From: Pseudomonas panipatensis | GTDB taxonomy: Bacteria; Pseudomonadota; Gammaproteobacteria; Pseudomonadales; Pseudomonadaceae | Reading direction: 5' to 3' | DNA length: 64,000 nucleotides | Assembly (NCBI RefSeq): GCF_900099785.1 | Contig: NZ_FNDS01000001.1 | Location: forward strand, 310,001-374,000 | In this document: positions 1 to 14,095 of the stretch, piece by piece | Numbering within the stretch: position 1 is the stretch's first letter | How the letters are laid out: each line of letters starts with the position of its first letter | The notes under the pieces: model-generated | Databases searched by the model: none | What the model was told of the DNA's origin: nothing | Seen by the model: only the letters and a program-made list of their open reading frames with translations | Made by a program: the position numbers and the translations under genes

Positions 1-100
1 GGTATCGCGCTGCGCGCTCCACCCATCCTACGGATGCTCACCGGTATCGCTCTGCGTCGAATGGCGTCGAGCGCAGCGCTACCCATCGATGGCGGTACCT
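1..100. repeat. REP-like palindromic repeat pair
   Basis: Two related units, at about 1-32 and 43-88, carry the GGTATCGC / GCGCTCCACCCATCC and GAGCGCAGCGCTACCCATC words typical of Pseudomonas extragenic palindromes. The first reads as GGATGGGTGGAGCGC on the minus strand and the second contains inverted halves. A related unit lies at 27799-27834 in this window. The assignment rests on word similarity and the intergenic position; no family was searched. Confidence 0.6.
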
Positions 101-1615
<1,515 letters not shown>

Positions 1616-1656
1616 GTCGCCATTCGGCGTCGGGCCATCGGTCTGGCGCCTGATCC

Positions 1657-1678
1657 GGCCGGGTTCTCCCGGCCGTTT
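1657..1678 (+). terminator. Hairpin between aruC and aruF
   Basis: A perfect 7-bp stem, GGCCGGG (1657-1663) and CCCGGCC (1668-1674), encloses a TTCT tetraloop and is followed by GTTTCC. The T run is short, so this may be a partial terminator or an RNA-processing and stability element that sets aruC expression apart from aruF onward. That would suit aruC's double role in synthesis and breakdown. Function is inferred from structure only. Confidence 0.4.
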
Positions 1679-1773
1679 CCCGAAGGCCCCGCATGCGTGG
1701 GCGCAGGTTCGCCCTGCGCGCGATCCGGGGAAAGCAGTTTCATTTGGATTTGTCTGGTTAGAGGAGTGACGCC

Positions 1774-2790
1774 ATGCTGGTGATGCGCCCCGCACAAGCG
1801 GCCGACCTGCAGCAAGTGCAGCGTCTTGCCGCGGACAGCCCGGTCGGCGTCACGTCGCTGCCGGACGATGCGGAACGATTGAAGGAAAAGATTCTCGCCT
1901 CGGAAGCCTCGTTCGCCGCCGAAGTGAGTTTCAACGGCGAAGAAAGCTACTTCTTCGTCCTCGAGGACACGCAGAGCGGACAACTGGTCGGCTGCTCGGC
2001 GATCGTCGCCTCGGCCGGTTTCTCCGAGCCCTTCTACAGCTTCCGCAACGAGACCTTCGTGCACGCTTCGCGGTCGCTGTCGATCCACAACAAGATCCAC
2101 GTCCTCTCGCTGTGCCATGACCTGACCGGCAACAGCCTGCTGACCAGCTTCTATGTCCAGCGCGAGCTGGTGAACACGCCTGTCGCCGAGCTCAATTCGC
2201 GCGGCCGCCTGTTGTTCATGGCCAGCCATCCGGAGCGTTTCGCCGATGCCGTGGTCACCGAGATCGTCGGCTACAGCGACGAAAACGGCGAGTCGCCGTT
2301 CTGGAACGCGGTGGGACGCAACTTCTTCGATCTCAACTACAGCGATGCGGAGAAGCTCTCCGGCCTGAAGAGCCGCACCTTCCTCGCCGAGCTGATGCCG
2401 CATTACCCGATCTATGTGCCGCTGCTGCCGGACGACGCCAAGGAAGCCATGGGCCAGGTGCATCCGCGGGCGCAGATCACCTTCGACATTCTGATGCGCG
2501 AAGGCTTCGAGACCGACAACTACATCGACATCTTCGATGGCGGTCCGACCCTGCACGCGCGCACCTCGGGCATTCGCTCCATCGCCCAGAGCCGCCAGGT
2601 GCCGGTGCGCATCGGCGAGGTGCCGAAGGCGACCCGCAGCTACCTGGTCACCAACGGCCTGCTGCAGGACTACCGCGCGGTGGTCGCCGAACTCGACTGG
2701 GTGCCCGGCAAGCCGGTAATCCTGAATGCGGAAACCGCCGAAGCCCTGGGTATCGGCGAAGGCGCCAGCGTCAGACTGATCGCGGTTTAA
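1774..2790 (+). CDS. aruF: Arginine N-succinyltransferase, alpha subunit
   Basis: AstA-family acyltransferase of 338 residues that, with AruG, transfers succinyl from succinyl-CoA to the alpha-amino group of arginine, the committed step of the AST pathway. The N-terminal MLVMRPAQAADLQQVQRLA is the typical GNAT-like beginning. Conserved AstA stretches include LVGCSAIVASAG, ELNSRGRLLFMASHPERF and MREGFETDNYIDIFDGGPT. Pseudomonas uses two related subunits where Enterobacteria use one AstA; this copy precedes the second, placing it as alpha. GAGGAG at 1761-1766 is the ribosome binding site. Confidence 0.95.
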   Translation: MLVMRPAQAADLQQVQRLAADSPVGVTSLPDDAERLKEKILASEASFAAEVSFNGEESYFFVLEDTQSGQLVGCSAIVASAGFSEPFYSFRNETFVHASRSLSIHNKIHVLSLCHDLTGNSLLTSFYVQRELVNTPVAELNSRGRLLFMASHPERFADAVVTEIVGYSDENGESPFWNAVGRNFFDLNYSDAEKLSGLKSRTFLAELMPHYPIYVPLLPDDAKEAMGQVHPRAQITFDILMREGFETDNYIDIFDGGPTLHARTSGIRSIAQSRQVPVRIGEVPKATRSYLVTNGLLQDYRAVVAELDWVPGKPVILNAETAEALGIGEGASVRLIAV

Positions 2791-2874
2791 CCGGCCTGAA
2801 GCCGTTGCTCGCAAGCGCCCGAAGGCGCGCGTGGCGAGTCACGGCTCCCGGCTCACAGCTTGAGCGGAGTGAGT

Positions 2875-6732
<3,858 letters not shown>

Positions 6733-6740
6733 GAACCCAG

Positions 6741-7019
6741 ATGACCGAGAGCCTTCCGCTGATCCTCGAAGACGCCAGTGGCGAGCGTCGCGAAACCCAC
6801 AGTGCGCGCATTGCCGTGCGCCTGGAAGGCCGCGAGCTGTGGCTGGAGGCCGACGGTAAGGGCGGCCTGCTGATCTATGCCGAGTCCTTCGAGGAAGACA
6901 CCGAGGTGCCGTTGCTGGTGGTGCGCCCGCAGGCGGTCAATCAGCTCAGCCTCAGCCTGGAGCTGGAGGCCGCCGAAGTCCACGAACATGGTCCAGACTG
7001 TGGATGTGACCATCACTGA
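6741..7019 (+). CDS. Small conserved aru-operon protein, His/Cys-rich tail
   Basis: A 92-residue protein lying eight bases after aruB and 51 bases before aruE on the same strand. I recall an unnamed ORF at the same place in P. aeruginosa (PA0900). It is acidic, with no signal peptide or membrane segment. The last dozen residues, HEHGPDCGCDHH, look like a metal-binding tail with four His and two Cys. AruE, encoded next, is a zinc enzyme, so a metal-handling role is possible but is only inference. No recognised domain is visible. Confidence 0.8.
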   Translation: MTESLPLILEDASGERRETHSARIAVRLEGRELWLEADGKGGLLIYAESFEEDTEVPLLVVRPQAVNQLSLSLELEAAEVHEHGPDCGCDHH

Positions 7020-7070
7020 TCGCAGGAGCCGCCGTCCGTCAGGGGCGGCGGCTGCCAGGGAGACCCGCGC

Positions 7071-8069
7071 ATGCTAGCACTCGGCAGACTGCTCGACCTG
7101 ACGCTCGCCGGCCGTGAGCCGACCGAGAAGATCCAGCTCACCGCCGACGGCACCCGCCTGCACTGGCTGGCCGAGGGAGCCCTTGAAGTCACGCCCGCCA
7201 GCGGCTGCGACAGCGGTTTCGACCTGCTGCTCTCGGCCGGAATCCACGGCAACGAAACCGCGCCGATCGAACTGCTCGACCAACTCCTGCAACGCATCGC
7301 TCGTGGCCAACTGAAGCCGGCGGCGCGCGTGCTGTTCATGTTCGGCAATCCGGAAGCCATGCGCCGTGGCGAGCGTTACCTGGAGCACGACATCAACCGC
7401 CTGTTCTGCGGTCGCCACGAAGACGGCAGCGGCAGCGAGGCCCTGCGTGCCTCCGAGCTGGAGCGCCTGGCCGCGGTGTTCTTCTCCCGCGACGGGCGGC
7501 AGCGCCTGCACTACGACCTGCATACAGCGATCCGCGGGTCGAAGATCGAACAGTTCGCCCTCTATCCATGGAGCGAGGGTCGCCAGCACTCCCGCGCCGA
7601 GCTGGCCCGCCTGCGCCGCGCCGGCATCGACGCCGTGCTGCTGCAGAGCAAGACCGGCATTACCTTCAGCTCCTACACCTACAGCCAGCTCGGCGCCGAG
7701 GCCTTCACCCTGGAGTTGGGCAAGGCGCGGCCGTTCGGGCAGAACCAGGCGGTCAACCTGCAGCGCCTGGAGGCCCTGCTGGAGGGCCTGATCGCCGGCG
7801 CCGAGAGCGCGCCCGACGAGGCGGGGATGGATGGTCTGCAGTTGTTCGCCGTGTCCCGTGAAGTGATCAAGCACAGCGATCACTTCCGCTTGCACCTGGA
7901 CGATGCGGTGGATAACTTCACCGAACTGCAGCCCGGCTACCTGCTCGCCGAGGACATTGGCGGGACCCGCTGGATAGTCGAAGAGCAGGGCGCGCGCATC
8001 ATCTTTCCCAACCCGCGCGTGAAGAACGGCCTGCGCGCCGGCATTCTGGTGGTCCCGGTCGAACTCTGA
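7071..8069 (+). CDS. aruE: Succinylglutamate desuccinylase
   Basis: Zinc-dependent AstE/AspA-family (M14-like) hydrolase of 332 residues. It cleaves N-succinylglutamate to glutamate and succinate, the last AST step. The zinc ligands are visible as H59 and E62 in GIHGNETAP and H151 in YDLHTAIR, and [10 protein letters not shown] holds a conserved glutamate. The ATG at 7071 is preceded by AGGGAGA. It is the last recognised AST gene; together aruCFGDBE make the complete pathway from arginine to glutamate. Confidence 0.96.
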   Translation: MLALGRLLDLTLAGREPTEKIQLTADGTRLHWLAEGALEVTPASGCDSGFDLLLSAGIHGNETAPIELLDQLLQRIARGQLKPAARVLFMFGNPEAMRRGERYLEHDINRLFCGRHEDGSGSEALRASELERLAAVFFSRDGRQRLHYDLHTAIRGSKIEQFALYPWSEGRQHSRAELARLRRAGIDAVLLQSKTGITFSSYTYSQLGAEAFTLELGKARPFGQNQAVNLQRLEALLEGLIAGAESAPDEAGMDGLQLFAVSREVIKHSDHFRLHLDDAVDNFTELQPGYLLAEDIGGTRWIVEEQGARIIFPNPRVKNGLRAGILVVPVEL

Positions 8070-8199
8070 CGCTCGGCCACCCCTGGGCATGGGCCCTGCC
8101 CACGATTCGCCCGCCGGGCGCGCAGCGCTGGGCCGCTCGCCTTGTCGATGCCGGGGGAAGCGCATAGCATCGGGCTTTTCCCGTTTTCAGGAGCCTGCC

Positions 8200-9204
8200 A
8201 TGCCCAGCATCGATCTTCGCAGCGATACCGTCACCCTGCCGACCGCGGGGATGCGCGAAGCCATGGCGCGCGCCGAACTGGGTGACGACGTCTATGGCGA
8301 AGACCCCACGGTCAACCGCCTGCAAGCAACCCTGGCCGAACGCTTGGGGTTCGCCGCCGGGCTCTTCGTGCCGACCGGCACCATGAGCAATCTGCTCGGC
8401 CTGATGGCCCATTGCGGGCGTGGCGACGAGTACATCGTCGGCCAGCAGGCGCACACCTATAAATATGAAGGCGGCGGCGCCGCGGTGCTCGGCTCCATCC
8501 AGCCGCAGCCGATCGAGGGCGAGGCCGATGGCTCGCTGGACCTGGGCAAGGTTGAAGCGGCCATCAAGGAGGACGACTTCCACTTCGCCCGCACTCGTCT
8601 GCTGGCCCTGGAAAACACCATGCAGGGCAAGGTACTGCCGCTGAGCTATCTGGCCGCCGCCCGCGAACTGACCCGTCGGCGTGGTCTGGGGCTGCACCTG
8701 GATGGCGCGCGGCTGTACAACGCGGCAGTCAAGCTGGGCGTCGACGCCAGCGAGATCACCCGTCACTTCGATTCGGTCTCCGTGTGCCTGTCCAAGGGTC
8801 TGGGCGCTCCGGTGGGCTCGGTGCTCTGCGGTAGCGCCGAACTGATCGGCAAGGCCCGACGTCTGCGCAAGATGGTCGGCGGCGGCATGCGCCAGGCCGG
8901 CGTACTGGCGGCGGCCGGACTCTATGCGCTGGACCAGCAGGTCGAGCGCCTGGCCGAGGACCATGCCAACGCCGCGGCCCTGGGGGAGGGCCTGCGCGAA
9001 CTGGGCTACCCAGTGGAGCCGGTGCAGACCAACATGGTCTACGTGCAGATCGGCGCGCAGGCCAACGCCTTGCGCGAGAGCCTTGCCGCCCGGGGTATCC
9101 GCATCAGCGCCTCGCCGCGCCTGCGCCTGGTCACTCACCTGGACGTCAAAGCGGCGGATATTTCGCACATCCTCGAAGGCTTTGCCGCCTTTCGTCGCAA
9201 CTGA
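8200..9204 (+). CDS. ltaE: Low-specificity L-threonine aldolase
   Basis: PLP-dependent beta-eliminating lyase of 334 residues, splitting L-threonine or L-allo-threonine into glycine and acetaldehyde. The start MPSIDLRSDTVTLPT is the family signature, the PLP lysine is K199 in CLSKGLGAPVGS, and LDGARLYNA supplies the cofactor-binding aspartate. CAGGAG precedes the ATG by seven bases. It follows aruE after 130 bases, so it may be transcribed with the aru genes or separately. The exact substrate stereospecificity cannot be read from sequence. Confidence 0.92.
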   Translation: MPSIDLRSDTVTLPTAGMREAMARAELGDDVYGEDPTVNRLQATLAERLGFAAGLFVPTGTMSNLLGLMAHCGRGDEYIVGQQAHTYKYEGGGAAVLGSIQPQPIEGEADGSLDLGKVEAAIKEDDFHFARTRLLALENTMQGKVLPLSYLAAARELTRRRGLGLHLDGARLYNAAVKLGVDASEITRHFDSVSVCLSKGLGAPVGSVLCGSAELIGKARRLRKMVGGGMRQAGVLAAAGLYALDQQVERLAEDHANAAALGEGLRELGYPVEPVQTNMVYVQIGAQANALRESLAARGIRISASPRLRLVTHLDVKAADISHILEGFAAFRRN

Positions 9205-9217
9205 CCCCACTTTAAGT

Positions 9218-9277
9218 CGCGATAGCGATCAACTATCGCGCAAAGACACTACAACCTTGTAGCGGGGCCGATATAAT
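9218..9277 (+). promoter_or_regulatory. alaS promoter with two stacked palindromes
   Basis: A consensus -10 TATAAT lies at 9272-9277. Upstream are two perfect inverted repeats: CGCGATAG (9218-9225) with CTATCGCG (9233-9240), and CTACAA (9249-9254) with TTGTAG (9257-9262). The second covers the place where a -35 element would sit, so it could be an operator. The first could instead end transcription from ltaE, but no T run follows it. E. coli AlaS is known to repress its own promoter at a palindrome. Confidence 0.55.
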
Positions 9278-9326
9278 GCGGCCCTTTGCCGGCGATTCGT
9301 GGCCGCATTTTTCCGTGGAAGAATCT

Positions 9327-11948
9327 ATGAAAAGCGCTGAAATCCGTGAAGCCTTCCTCCGCTTCTTCGAAGAGAAGGGGCATACCCGCGTCGCGTCGAG
9401 TTCGCTGATTCCGGCGAACGACCCGACCCTGCTGTTCACCAACGCTGGCATGAACCAGTTCAAGGACTGCTTCCTCGGCCTGGAAAAGCGCGCCTACACC
9501 CGCGCCACCACCAGCCAGAAGTGCGTCCGCGCCGGCGGCAAGCACAACGACCTGGAAAACGTCGGCTACACCGCGCGCCATCACACCTTCTTCGAAATGC
9601 TGGGCAACTTCAGCTTCGGTGACTACTTCAAGCGTGATGCCATCACCTTCGCCTGGGAATTCCTCACCTCGGACAAGTGGCTGAACCTGCCCAAGGAAAA
9701 GCTCTGGGTCACCGTCTACGCCAGCGATGACGAGGCCTACGACATCTGGACCAAGGAAGTCGGCGTGCCGGCCGAGCGCATGGTGCGCATCGGTGACAAC
9801 AAGGGCGCGCCCTACGCTTCCGACAACTTCTGGGCGATGGGCGACACCGGTCCCTGCGGCCCCTGCACCGAAATCTTCTTCGACCACGGCCCGGACATCT
9901 GGGGCGGCCCGCCCGGCTCCCCGGAAGAAGACGGCGATCGCTACATCGAGATCTGGAACAACGTGTTCATGCAGTTCAACCGCACCGCGGACGGCGTCAT
10001 GCACCCGCTGCCGGCGCCGAGCGTGGACACCGGCATGGGCCTGGAGCGCATCAGCGCGGTCCTGCAGCACGTCCACTCGAACTACGAGATCGACCTGTTC
10101 CAGAGCCTGCTGAAAGCCTCCGCCGACGCCATCGGCTGCGCCAACGACGACGCGCCTTCGCTGAAAGTCGTGGCCGACCACATCCGCTCCTGCAGCTTCC
10201 TGATCGCCGACGGCGTGCTGCCGTCCAACGAAGGCCGCGGCTATGTGCTGCGCCGCATCATCCGTCGCGCCTGCCGCCACGGTAACAAGCTGGGCGCCAA
10301 GGGCAGCTTCTTCCACAAGATCGTCGCCGCGCTGGTCGGCGAGATGGGCGAAGCCTTCCCCGAGCTGAAGCAGCAGCAGGCGCACATCGAGCGCGTGCTG
10401 AAGACCGAGGAAGAGCAGTTCGCCAAGACCCTGGAGCAGGGCCTGAAGATCCTCGAGCAGGACCTGGCCGAGCTGAAGGGCAGCGTGATTCCCGGCAACC
10501 TGGTGTTCAAGCTGTATGACACCTACGGCTTCCCGGTCGACCTGACCAACGACATCGCCCGCGAGCGCAGCCTGACCCTCGACGAGGAAGGCTTCGAGCG
10601 CGAAATGGAGGCCCAGCGCGAGCGCGCCCGCTCCGCCAGCGCCTTCGGCATGGACTACAACAGCCTGGTCAAGGTCGATGGCGACACTCGCTTCCTCGGC
10701 TACCAGGGCGTCTCCGGCGCCGGCCAGATCGTCGCGCTGTTCAAGGACGGCAAGGCCGTCGACCGTCTCGATGAAGGCGAGGAGGGCGTGGTCGTCCTCG
10801 ACCAGACTCCGTTCTACGCCGAATCCGGCGGTCAGGTCGGCGACTGCGGCACCCTCGATGGCGCCGGCGTGCGCTTCGACGTGCGCGACACCACCAAGGC
10901 CGGTGGCGCCCACTTGCACCACGGTCTGGTCGCCCAGGGCAGCCTGAGCGTCGGCGCCGCGGTCAAGGCCGAGGTCGATGCCTCGGTACGCCAGGCCACC
11001 GCACTGAACCACTCGGCCACCCACCTGCTGCACGCCGCGCTGCGCGAAGTGCTCGGCGATCACGTACAGCAGAAGGGCTCGTTGGTCGATAGCCAGCGCC
11101 TGCGTTTCGACTTCAGCCACTTCGAGGCGATCAAGCCGGAACAACTGAAGGCCCTGGAAGACATCGTCAACCGCGAGATTCGCAAGAACGTCGAAGTCGA
11201 GACCGAAGAAACCGATATCGACACCGCCAAGGCCAAGGGCGCCATGGCGCTGTTCGGCGAGAAGTACGGCGACCAGGTCCGCGTGCTGAGCATGGGCGAC
11301 TTCTCCGTCGAACTCTGTGGCGGCACCCACGTGTCCCGTACCGGTGACATCGGCCTGTTCAAGATCACCAGCGAAGGCGGCGTGGCTTCCGGCGTGCGCC
11401 GTATCGAAGCGGTGACCGGCGCGGCTGCGCTGGCTTACCTGAATGGTGCCGAAGAGCAGCTCAAGGAAGCCGCCGGCCTGGTCAAGGGCAGCCGCGACAA
11501 CCTGCTGGACAAGCTCGCCGGTCTGATCGAGCGCAACCGTCAGCTGGAGAAGGAACTGGAGCAGCTCAAGGCCAAGGCCGCGAGCGCCGCCGGTGACGAC
11601 CTGGCCGGTTCCGCCCTCGACGTGGCCGGCGTGAAAGTGCTCGCCGCGCGTCTCGACGGCCTGGACGGCAAGGCGCTGCTGGCGCTGGTCGATCAACTGA
11701 AGAACAAGCTCGGCAGCGCGGTGATCCTGCTCGGCGGCGTGTTCGAAGAGAAAGTGGTGCTGGTTGCCGGGGTGACCCAGGACCTCAGTGCCCAGCTCAA
11801 GGCCGGCGACCTGATGAAGCAGGCCGCGGCGGCAGTGGGCGGCAAGGGCGGTGGTCGTCCGGACATGGCCCAGGGCGGCGGCACCGATGCCGGCAAGCTG
11901 GACGAGGCATTGGCGTTGGCCAAGACCTTCGTCGAACAGGCTCGGTAA
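9327..11948 (+). CDS. alaS: Alanyl-tRNA synthetase
   Basis: Class II alanyl-tRNA synthetase of 873 residues, the usual bacterial length. In order it shows the catalytic core ([19 protein letters not shown] start, [11 protein letters not shown]), the tRNA-recognition region, the editing domain with the zinc-binding [12 protein letters not shown] and [13 protein letters not shown] motifs, and the C-terminal C-Ala domain ending in [11 protein letters not shown]. The start at 9327 fits the family N-terminus; an upstream in-frame extension lies in the promoter. The long open frame on the opposite strand is a shadow. Confidence 0.98.
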   Translation: MKSAEIREAFLRFFEEKGHTRVASSSLIPANDPTLLFTNAGMNQFKDCFLGLEKRAYTRATTSQKCVRAGGKHNDLENVGYTARHHTFFEMLGNFSFGDYFKRDAITFAWEFLTSDKWLNLPKEKLWVTVYASDDEAYDIWTKEVGVPAERMVRIGDNKGAPYASDNFWAMGDTGPCGPCTEIFFDHGPDIWGGPPGSPEEDGDRYIEIWNNVFMQFNRTADGVMHPLPAPSVDTGMGLERISAVLQHVHSNYEIDLFQSLLKASADAIGCANDDAPSLKVVADHIRSCSFLIADGVLPSNEGRGYVLRRIIRRACRHGNKLGAKGSFFHKIVAALVGEMGEAFPELKQQQAHIERVLKTEEEQFAKTLEQGLKILEQDLAELKGSVIPGNLVFKLYDTYGFPVDLTNDIARERSLTLDEEGFEREMEAQRERARSASAFGMDYNSLVKVDGDTRFLGYQGVSGAGQIVALFKDGKAVDRLDEGEEGVVVLDQTPFYAESGGQVGDCGTLDGAGVRFDVRDTTKAGGAHLHHGLVAQGSLSVGAAVKAEVDASVRQATALNHSATHLLHAALREVLGDHVQQKGSLVDSQRLRFDFSHFEAIKPEQLKALEDIVNREIRKNVEVETEETDIDTAKAKGAMALFGEKYGDQVRVLSMGDFSVELCGGTHVSRTGDIGLFKITSEGGVASGVRRIEAVTGAAALAYLNGAEEQLKEAAGLVKGSRDNLLDKLAGLIERNRQLEKELEQLKAKAASAAGDDLAGSALDVAGVKVLAARLDGLDGKALLALVDQLKNKLGSAVILLGGVFEEKVVLVAGVTQDLSAQLKAGDLMKQAAAAVGGKGGGRPDMAQGGGTDAGKLDEALALAKTFVEQAR

Positions 11949-11963
11949 ACAGCGAAAAGACGG

Positions 11964-12011
11964 GGCCCGCAGCGCGTCCGGCGGGCCTTGGCAACAGACA
12001 GCGATGTCTGT
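11964..12011 (+). promoter_or_regulatory. Hairpin pair between alaS and lysC
   Basis: The 100-base gap between alaS and lysC holds two stem-loops. The first pairs GGCCCGC (11964-11970) with GCGGGCC (11981-11987) and is followed only by TTGG, making it a weak terminator at best. The second pairs ACAGACA (11994-12000) with TGTCTGT (12005-12011) around a GCGA (GNRA) tetraloop. Possible roles are alaS 3'-end formation and a short lysC leader. Nothing resembling a lysine riboswitch is visible. Confidence 0.4.
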
Positions 12012-12048
12012 CTAATGGGCGCCCTTCAGGAATCAGGCGGCTTTTGAA

Positions 12049-13284
12049 ATGGCTTTGATCGTACAGAAGTTTGGAGGGACCTCCGTCGGCACCGTCGAGC
12101 GTATCGAGCAGGTGGCCGAGAAGGTGAAGAAGTTCCGCGAAGCGGGAGACGACATCGTCGTGGTGGTCTCCGCCATGAGCGGCGAGACCAACCGTCTGAT
12201 CGGCCTCGCCAAGCAGATCATGGAGCAACCGGTTCCGCGCGAACTGGACGTCATGGTCTCCACCGGCGAGCAGGTCACCATCGCCCTGCTCAGCATGGCC
12301 CTGATCAAACGTGGCGTTCCGGCGGTCTCCTACACCGGTAACCAGGTGCGCATCCTGACCGACAGCGCGCACACCAAGGCGCGCATCCTGAGCATCGACG
12401 ACGCCAACATCCGCGCCGACCTGAAGGCCGGCCGCGTGGTCGTGGTCGCTGGCTTCCAGGGGGTCGACGAGCAGGGCAACATCACCACCCTCGGTCGCGG
12501 CGGTTCGGACACCACCGGCGTGGCCCTGGCCGCGGCGCTGAAGGCCGATGAGTGCCAGATCTATACCGACGTCGATGGCGTCTACACCACCGACCCGCGC
12601 GTAGTGCCGCAGGCCCGCCGCCTGAACAAGATCACCTTTGAGGAAATGCTGGAAATGGCCAGCCTCGGCTCCAAGGTGCTGCAGATCCGTTCGGTGGAGT
12701 TCGCCGGCAAGTACAACGTCCCGCTGCGCGTGCTGCACAGCTTCCAGGAGGGTCCGGGCACCCTCATTACCCTTGATGAAGAGGAATCCATGGAACAGCC
12801 GATCATCTCCGGCATCGCCTTCAACCGCGACGAAGCCAAGCTGACCATCCGTGGCGTACCGGATACCCCCGGGGTGGCCTTCAAGATCCTCGGGCCTATC
12901 AGTGCCGCGAACATCGAAGTCGACATGATCGTGCAAAATGTTTCGCACGATAACACCACCGACTTCACCTTCACCGTGCACCGCAACGACTACCTGAACG
13001 CCCTGGAAATCCTCAAGCAGACCGCCGCCAACATCGGCGCGCGTGAAGCCACCGGCGACACCAACATCGCCAAGGTCTCCATCGTCGGCGTCGGCATGCG
13101 CTCTCACGCTGGCGTCGCCAGCCGTATGTTCGAGGCGCTGGCCAAGGAAACCATCAACATCCAGATGATCTCCACCTCGGAAATCAAGGTTTCCGTGGTG
13201 ATCGAAGAGAAGTATCTGGAGCTGGCGGTGCGTGCCTTGCATACCGCTTTCGAGCTAGATGCCCCGGCCCGGCAGGGCGAGTAA
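12049..13284 (+). CDS. lysC: Aspartate kinase, alpha subunit (with internal beta start)
   Basis: Aspartokinase of 411 residues that phosphorylates L-aspartate, the entry to lysine, threonine, methionine and diaminopimelate synthesis. It has the amino-acid kinase domain (LIVQKFGGTSVG at the N-terminus, GRGGSDTTGVALAAAL, YTDVDGVYTTDPR) and two C-terminal ACT domains for feedback control. Pseudomonas aspartokinases are described as alpha2beta2, with the beta chain translated from inside the gene. A fitting start is M248 (ATG at 12790) with GAGGAA four bases before it, giving 164 residues covering both ACT domains. Confidence 0.96.
   Translation: MALIVQKFGGTSVGTVERIEQVAEKVKKFREAGDDIVVVVSAMSGETNRLIGLAKQIMEQPVPRELDVMVSTGEQVTIALLSMALIKRGVPAVSYTGNQVRILTDSAHTKARILSIDDANIRADLKAGRVVVVAGFQGVDEQGNITTLGRGGSDTTGVALAAALKADECQIYTDVDGVYTTDPRVVPQARRLNKITFEEMLEMASLGSKVLQIRSVEFAGKYNVPLRVLHSFQEGPGTLITLDEEESMEQPIISGIAFNRDEAKLTIRGVPDTPGVAFKILGPISAANIEVDMIVQNVSHDNTTDFTFTVHRNDYLNALEILKQTAANIGAREATGDTNIAKVSIVGVGMRSHAGVASRMFEALAKETINIQMISTSEIKVSVVIEEKYLELAVRALHTAFELDAPARQGE
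12790..13284 (+). CDS. lysC: Putative internal beta subunit of aspartate kinase
   Basis: In-frame internal start within lysC at 12790-12792 (residue 248), preceded by GAAGAGGAATCC, a good Shine-Dalgarno. The product would be a 164-residue regulatory chain holding only the two ACT domains, beginning MEQPIISGIAF. Alpha/beta aspartokinases built this way are known in Corynebacterium, Bacillus and Pseudomonas. Translation here is inferred from the site and from family behaviour. Confidence 0.6.
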   Translation: MEQPIISGIAFNRDEAKLTIRGVPDTPGVAFKILGPISAANIEVDMIVQNVSHDNTTDFTFTVHRNDYLNALEILKQTAANIGAREATGDTNIAKVSIVGVGMRSHAGVASRMFEALAKETINIQMISTSEIKVSVVIEEKYLELAVRALHTAFELDAPARQGE

Positions 13285-13299
13285 GGGCAAGCATTACAG

Positions 13300-13334
13300 A
13301 AGGCGCGGCTGATCCCGCGCCTTTTGTCGTTTTT
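13300..13334 (+). terminator. Rho-independent terminator after lysC
   Basis: Stem GGCGCGG (13302-13308) and CCGCGCC (13315-13321), extended by AA:TT pairs, followed by TTTTGTCGTTTTT. It lies 15 bases after the lysC stop and separates lysC from the rsmA promoter. Confidence 0.85.
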
Positions 13335-13346
13335 GATTGGCTCCTA

Positions 13347-13376
13347 GGAACTTTCTTTCCGGCAGGACTGGTCAAT
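13347..13376 (+). promoter_or_regulatory. Putative AlgU (sigma-22) promoter of rsmA
   Basis: GGAACTT at 13347-13353 matches the -35 element of extracytoplasmic sigma factor AlgU, and GTCAATA starting 17 bases downstream fits its looser -10. AlgU-driven transcription of rsmA is described in P. aeruginosa. The site is about 90 bases upstream of the rsmA start and directly after the lysC terminator. Confidence 0.6.
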
Positions 13377-13468
13377 ACTTGGGTGAAGGAGCACGCACTT
13401 GATTTTCGTGGCTCTGCCGCCATTTCTTATTTGCAGACTGCTTATCCGAAATACGTAAGGAGAAAGGA

Positions 13469-13654
13469 ATGCTGATTCTGACTCGTCGGGTCGGAGAGAC
13501 CCTGATGGTTGGTGACGATGTCACCGTGACTGTGCTGGGTGTCAAAGGAAATCAGGTGCGCATTGGTGTGAATGCGCCGAAGGAAGTCGCTGTCCACCGC
13601 GAAGAGATCTACCAGCGAATTCAGAAAGAGAAAGACCAAGAACCAAACCATTAA
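13469..13654 (+). CDS. rsmA: Carbon storage / post-transcriptional regulator RsmA (CsrA)
   Basis: A 61-residue CsrA-family RNA-binding dimer that binds GGA motifs in mRNA leaders and controls virulence, motility, biofilm and secondary metabolism. [32 protein letters not shown] and HREEIYQRI are nearly invariant in the family, including the RNA-contacting R44 of VHREE. The start ATG is preceded by AAGGAGAAAGGA, which contains two GGA motifs (13459-13461 and 13466-13468) and so could be a target for autoregulation. Position after lysC and before tRNA-Ser is the standard Pseudomonas arrangement. Confidence 0.98.
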   Translation: MLILTRRVGETLMVGDDVTVTVLGVKGNQVRIGVNAPKEVAVHREEIYQRIQKEKDQEPNH

Positions 13655-13672
13655 TTTTTCTCAAATTTTTCT

Positions 13673-13700
13673 TTGCAAACGGGGAAAACATGGTTATCAT
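13673..13700 (+). promoter_or_regulatory. Promoter of tRNA-Ser
   Basis: TTGCAA (13673-13678), a 16-base spacer and TATCAT (13695-13700) form a plausible sigma-70 promoter that would start about 8 bases before the tRNA gene. The sequence is A/T-rich between the end of rsmA and the tRNA. Confidence 0.55.
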
Positions 13701-13714
13701 GCGCCCCGTGTTGC

Positions 13715-13808
<94 letters not shown>

Positions 13809-13870
13809 GCACGCTCTAGTGTGAATGATGTGTCAGGTAGCTAAGCTACTGAAATGATTGAAAAATCTTG

Positions 13871-13899
13871 TTGACATGTCAGAAAGTTCAGACTAGAAT
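13871..13899 (+). promoter_or_regulatory. Sigma-70 promoter of the tRNA-Arg pair
   Basis: Perfect -35 TTGACA (13871-13876), 17-base spacer and -10 TAGAAT (13894-13899). The predicted start is about ten bases ahead of the first tRNA-Arg. No comparable promoter is seen between the two Arg copies, so both are probably transcribed from here. Confidence 0.85.
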
Positions 13900-13915
13900 T
13901 TGCGCCCTCATCAGC

Positions 13916-13992
13916 GCACTCATAGCTCAGCTGGATAGAGTACTCGGCTACGAACCGAGCGGTCGGAGGTTCGAATCCTCCTGAGTGCGCCA
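13916..13992 (+). tRNA. tRNA-Arg (ACG), copy 1
   Basis: 77-base tRNA. Acceptor GCACTCA pairs with TGAGTGC, discriminator G, encoded CCA. Anticodon arm CTCGG-CTACGAA-CCGAG gives ACG at 13950-13952; A34 is expected to be edited to inosine by TadA so that it reads CGU, CGC and CGA. Confidence 0.97.
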
Positions 13993-14095
13993 TTAAACAA
14001 AGGCGAAGCGCGAAAGCGAATCGTCAGTAGTGACAAAGGCTTAGGCCGGAAGCGCTACGCCAGTTGGTGAATCTGGATAAACTGCACCAACCAGC

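Noticed and set aside
9249-11696. 815-codon open frame on the minus strand opposite alaS
   Set aside because: It lies wholly against a certain gene, arises from the GC-rich codon pattern, and its translation is a repetitive Gly/Ala/Val/Gln/His-rich string with no recognisable domain.
11949-12048. Lysine riboswitch before lysC
   Set aside because: The gap is only 100 bases and shows two simple hairpins, too short for the large lysine aptamer.
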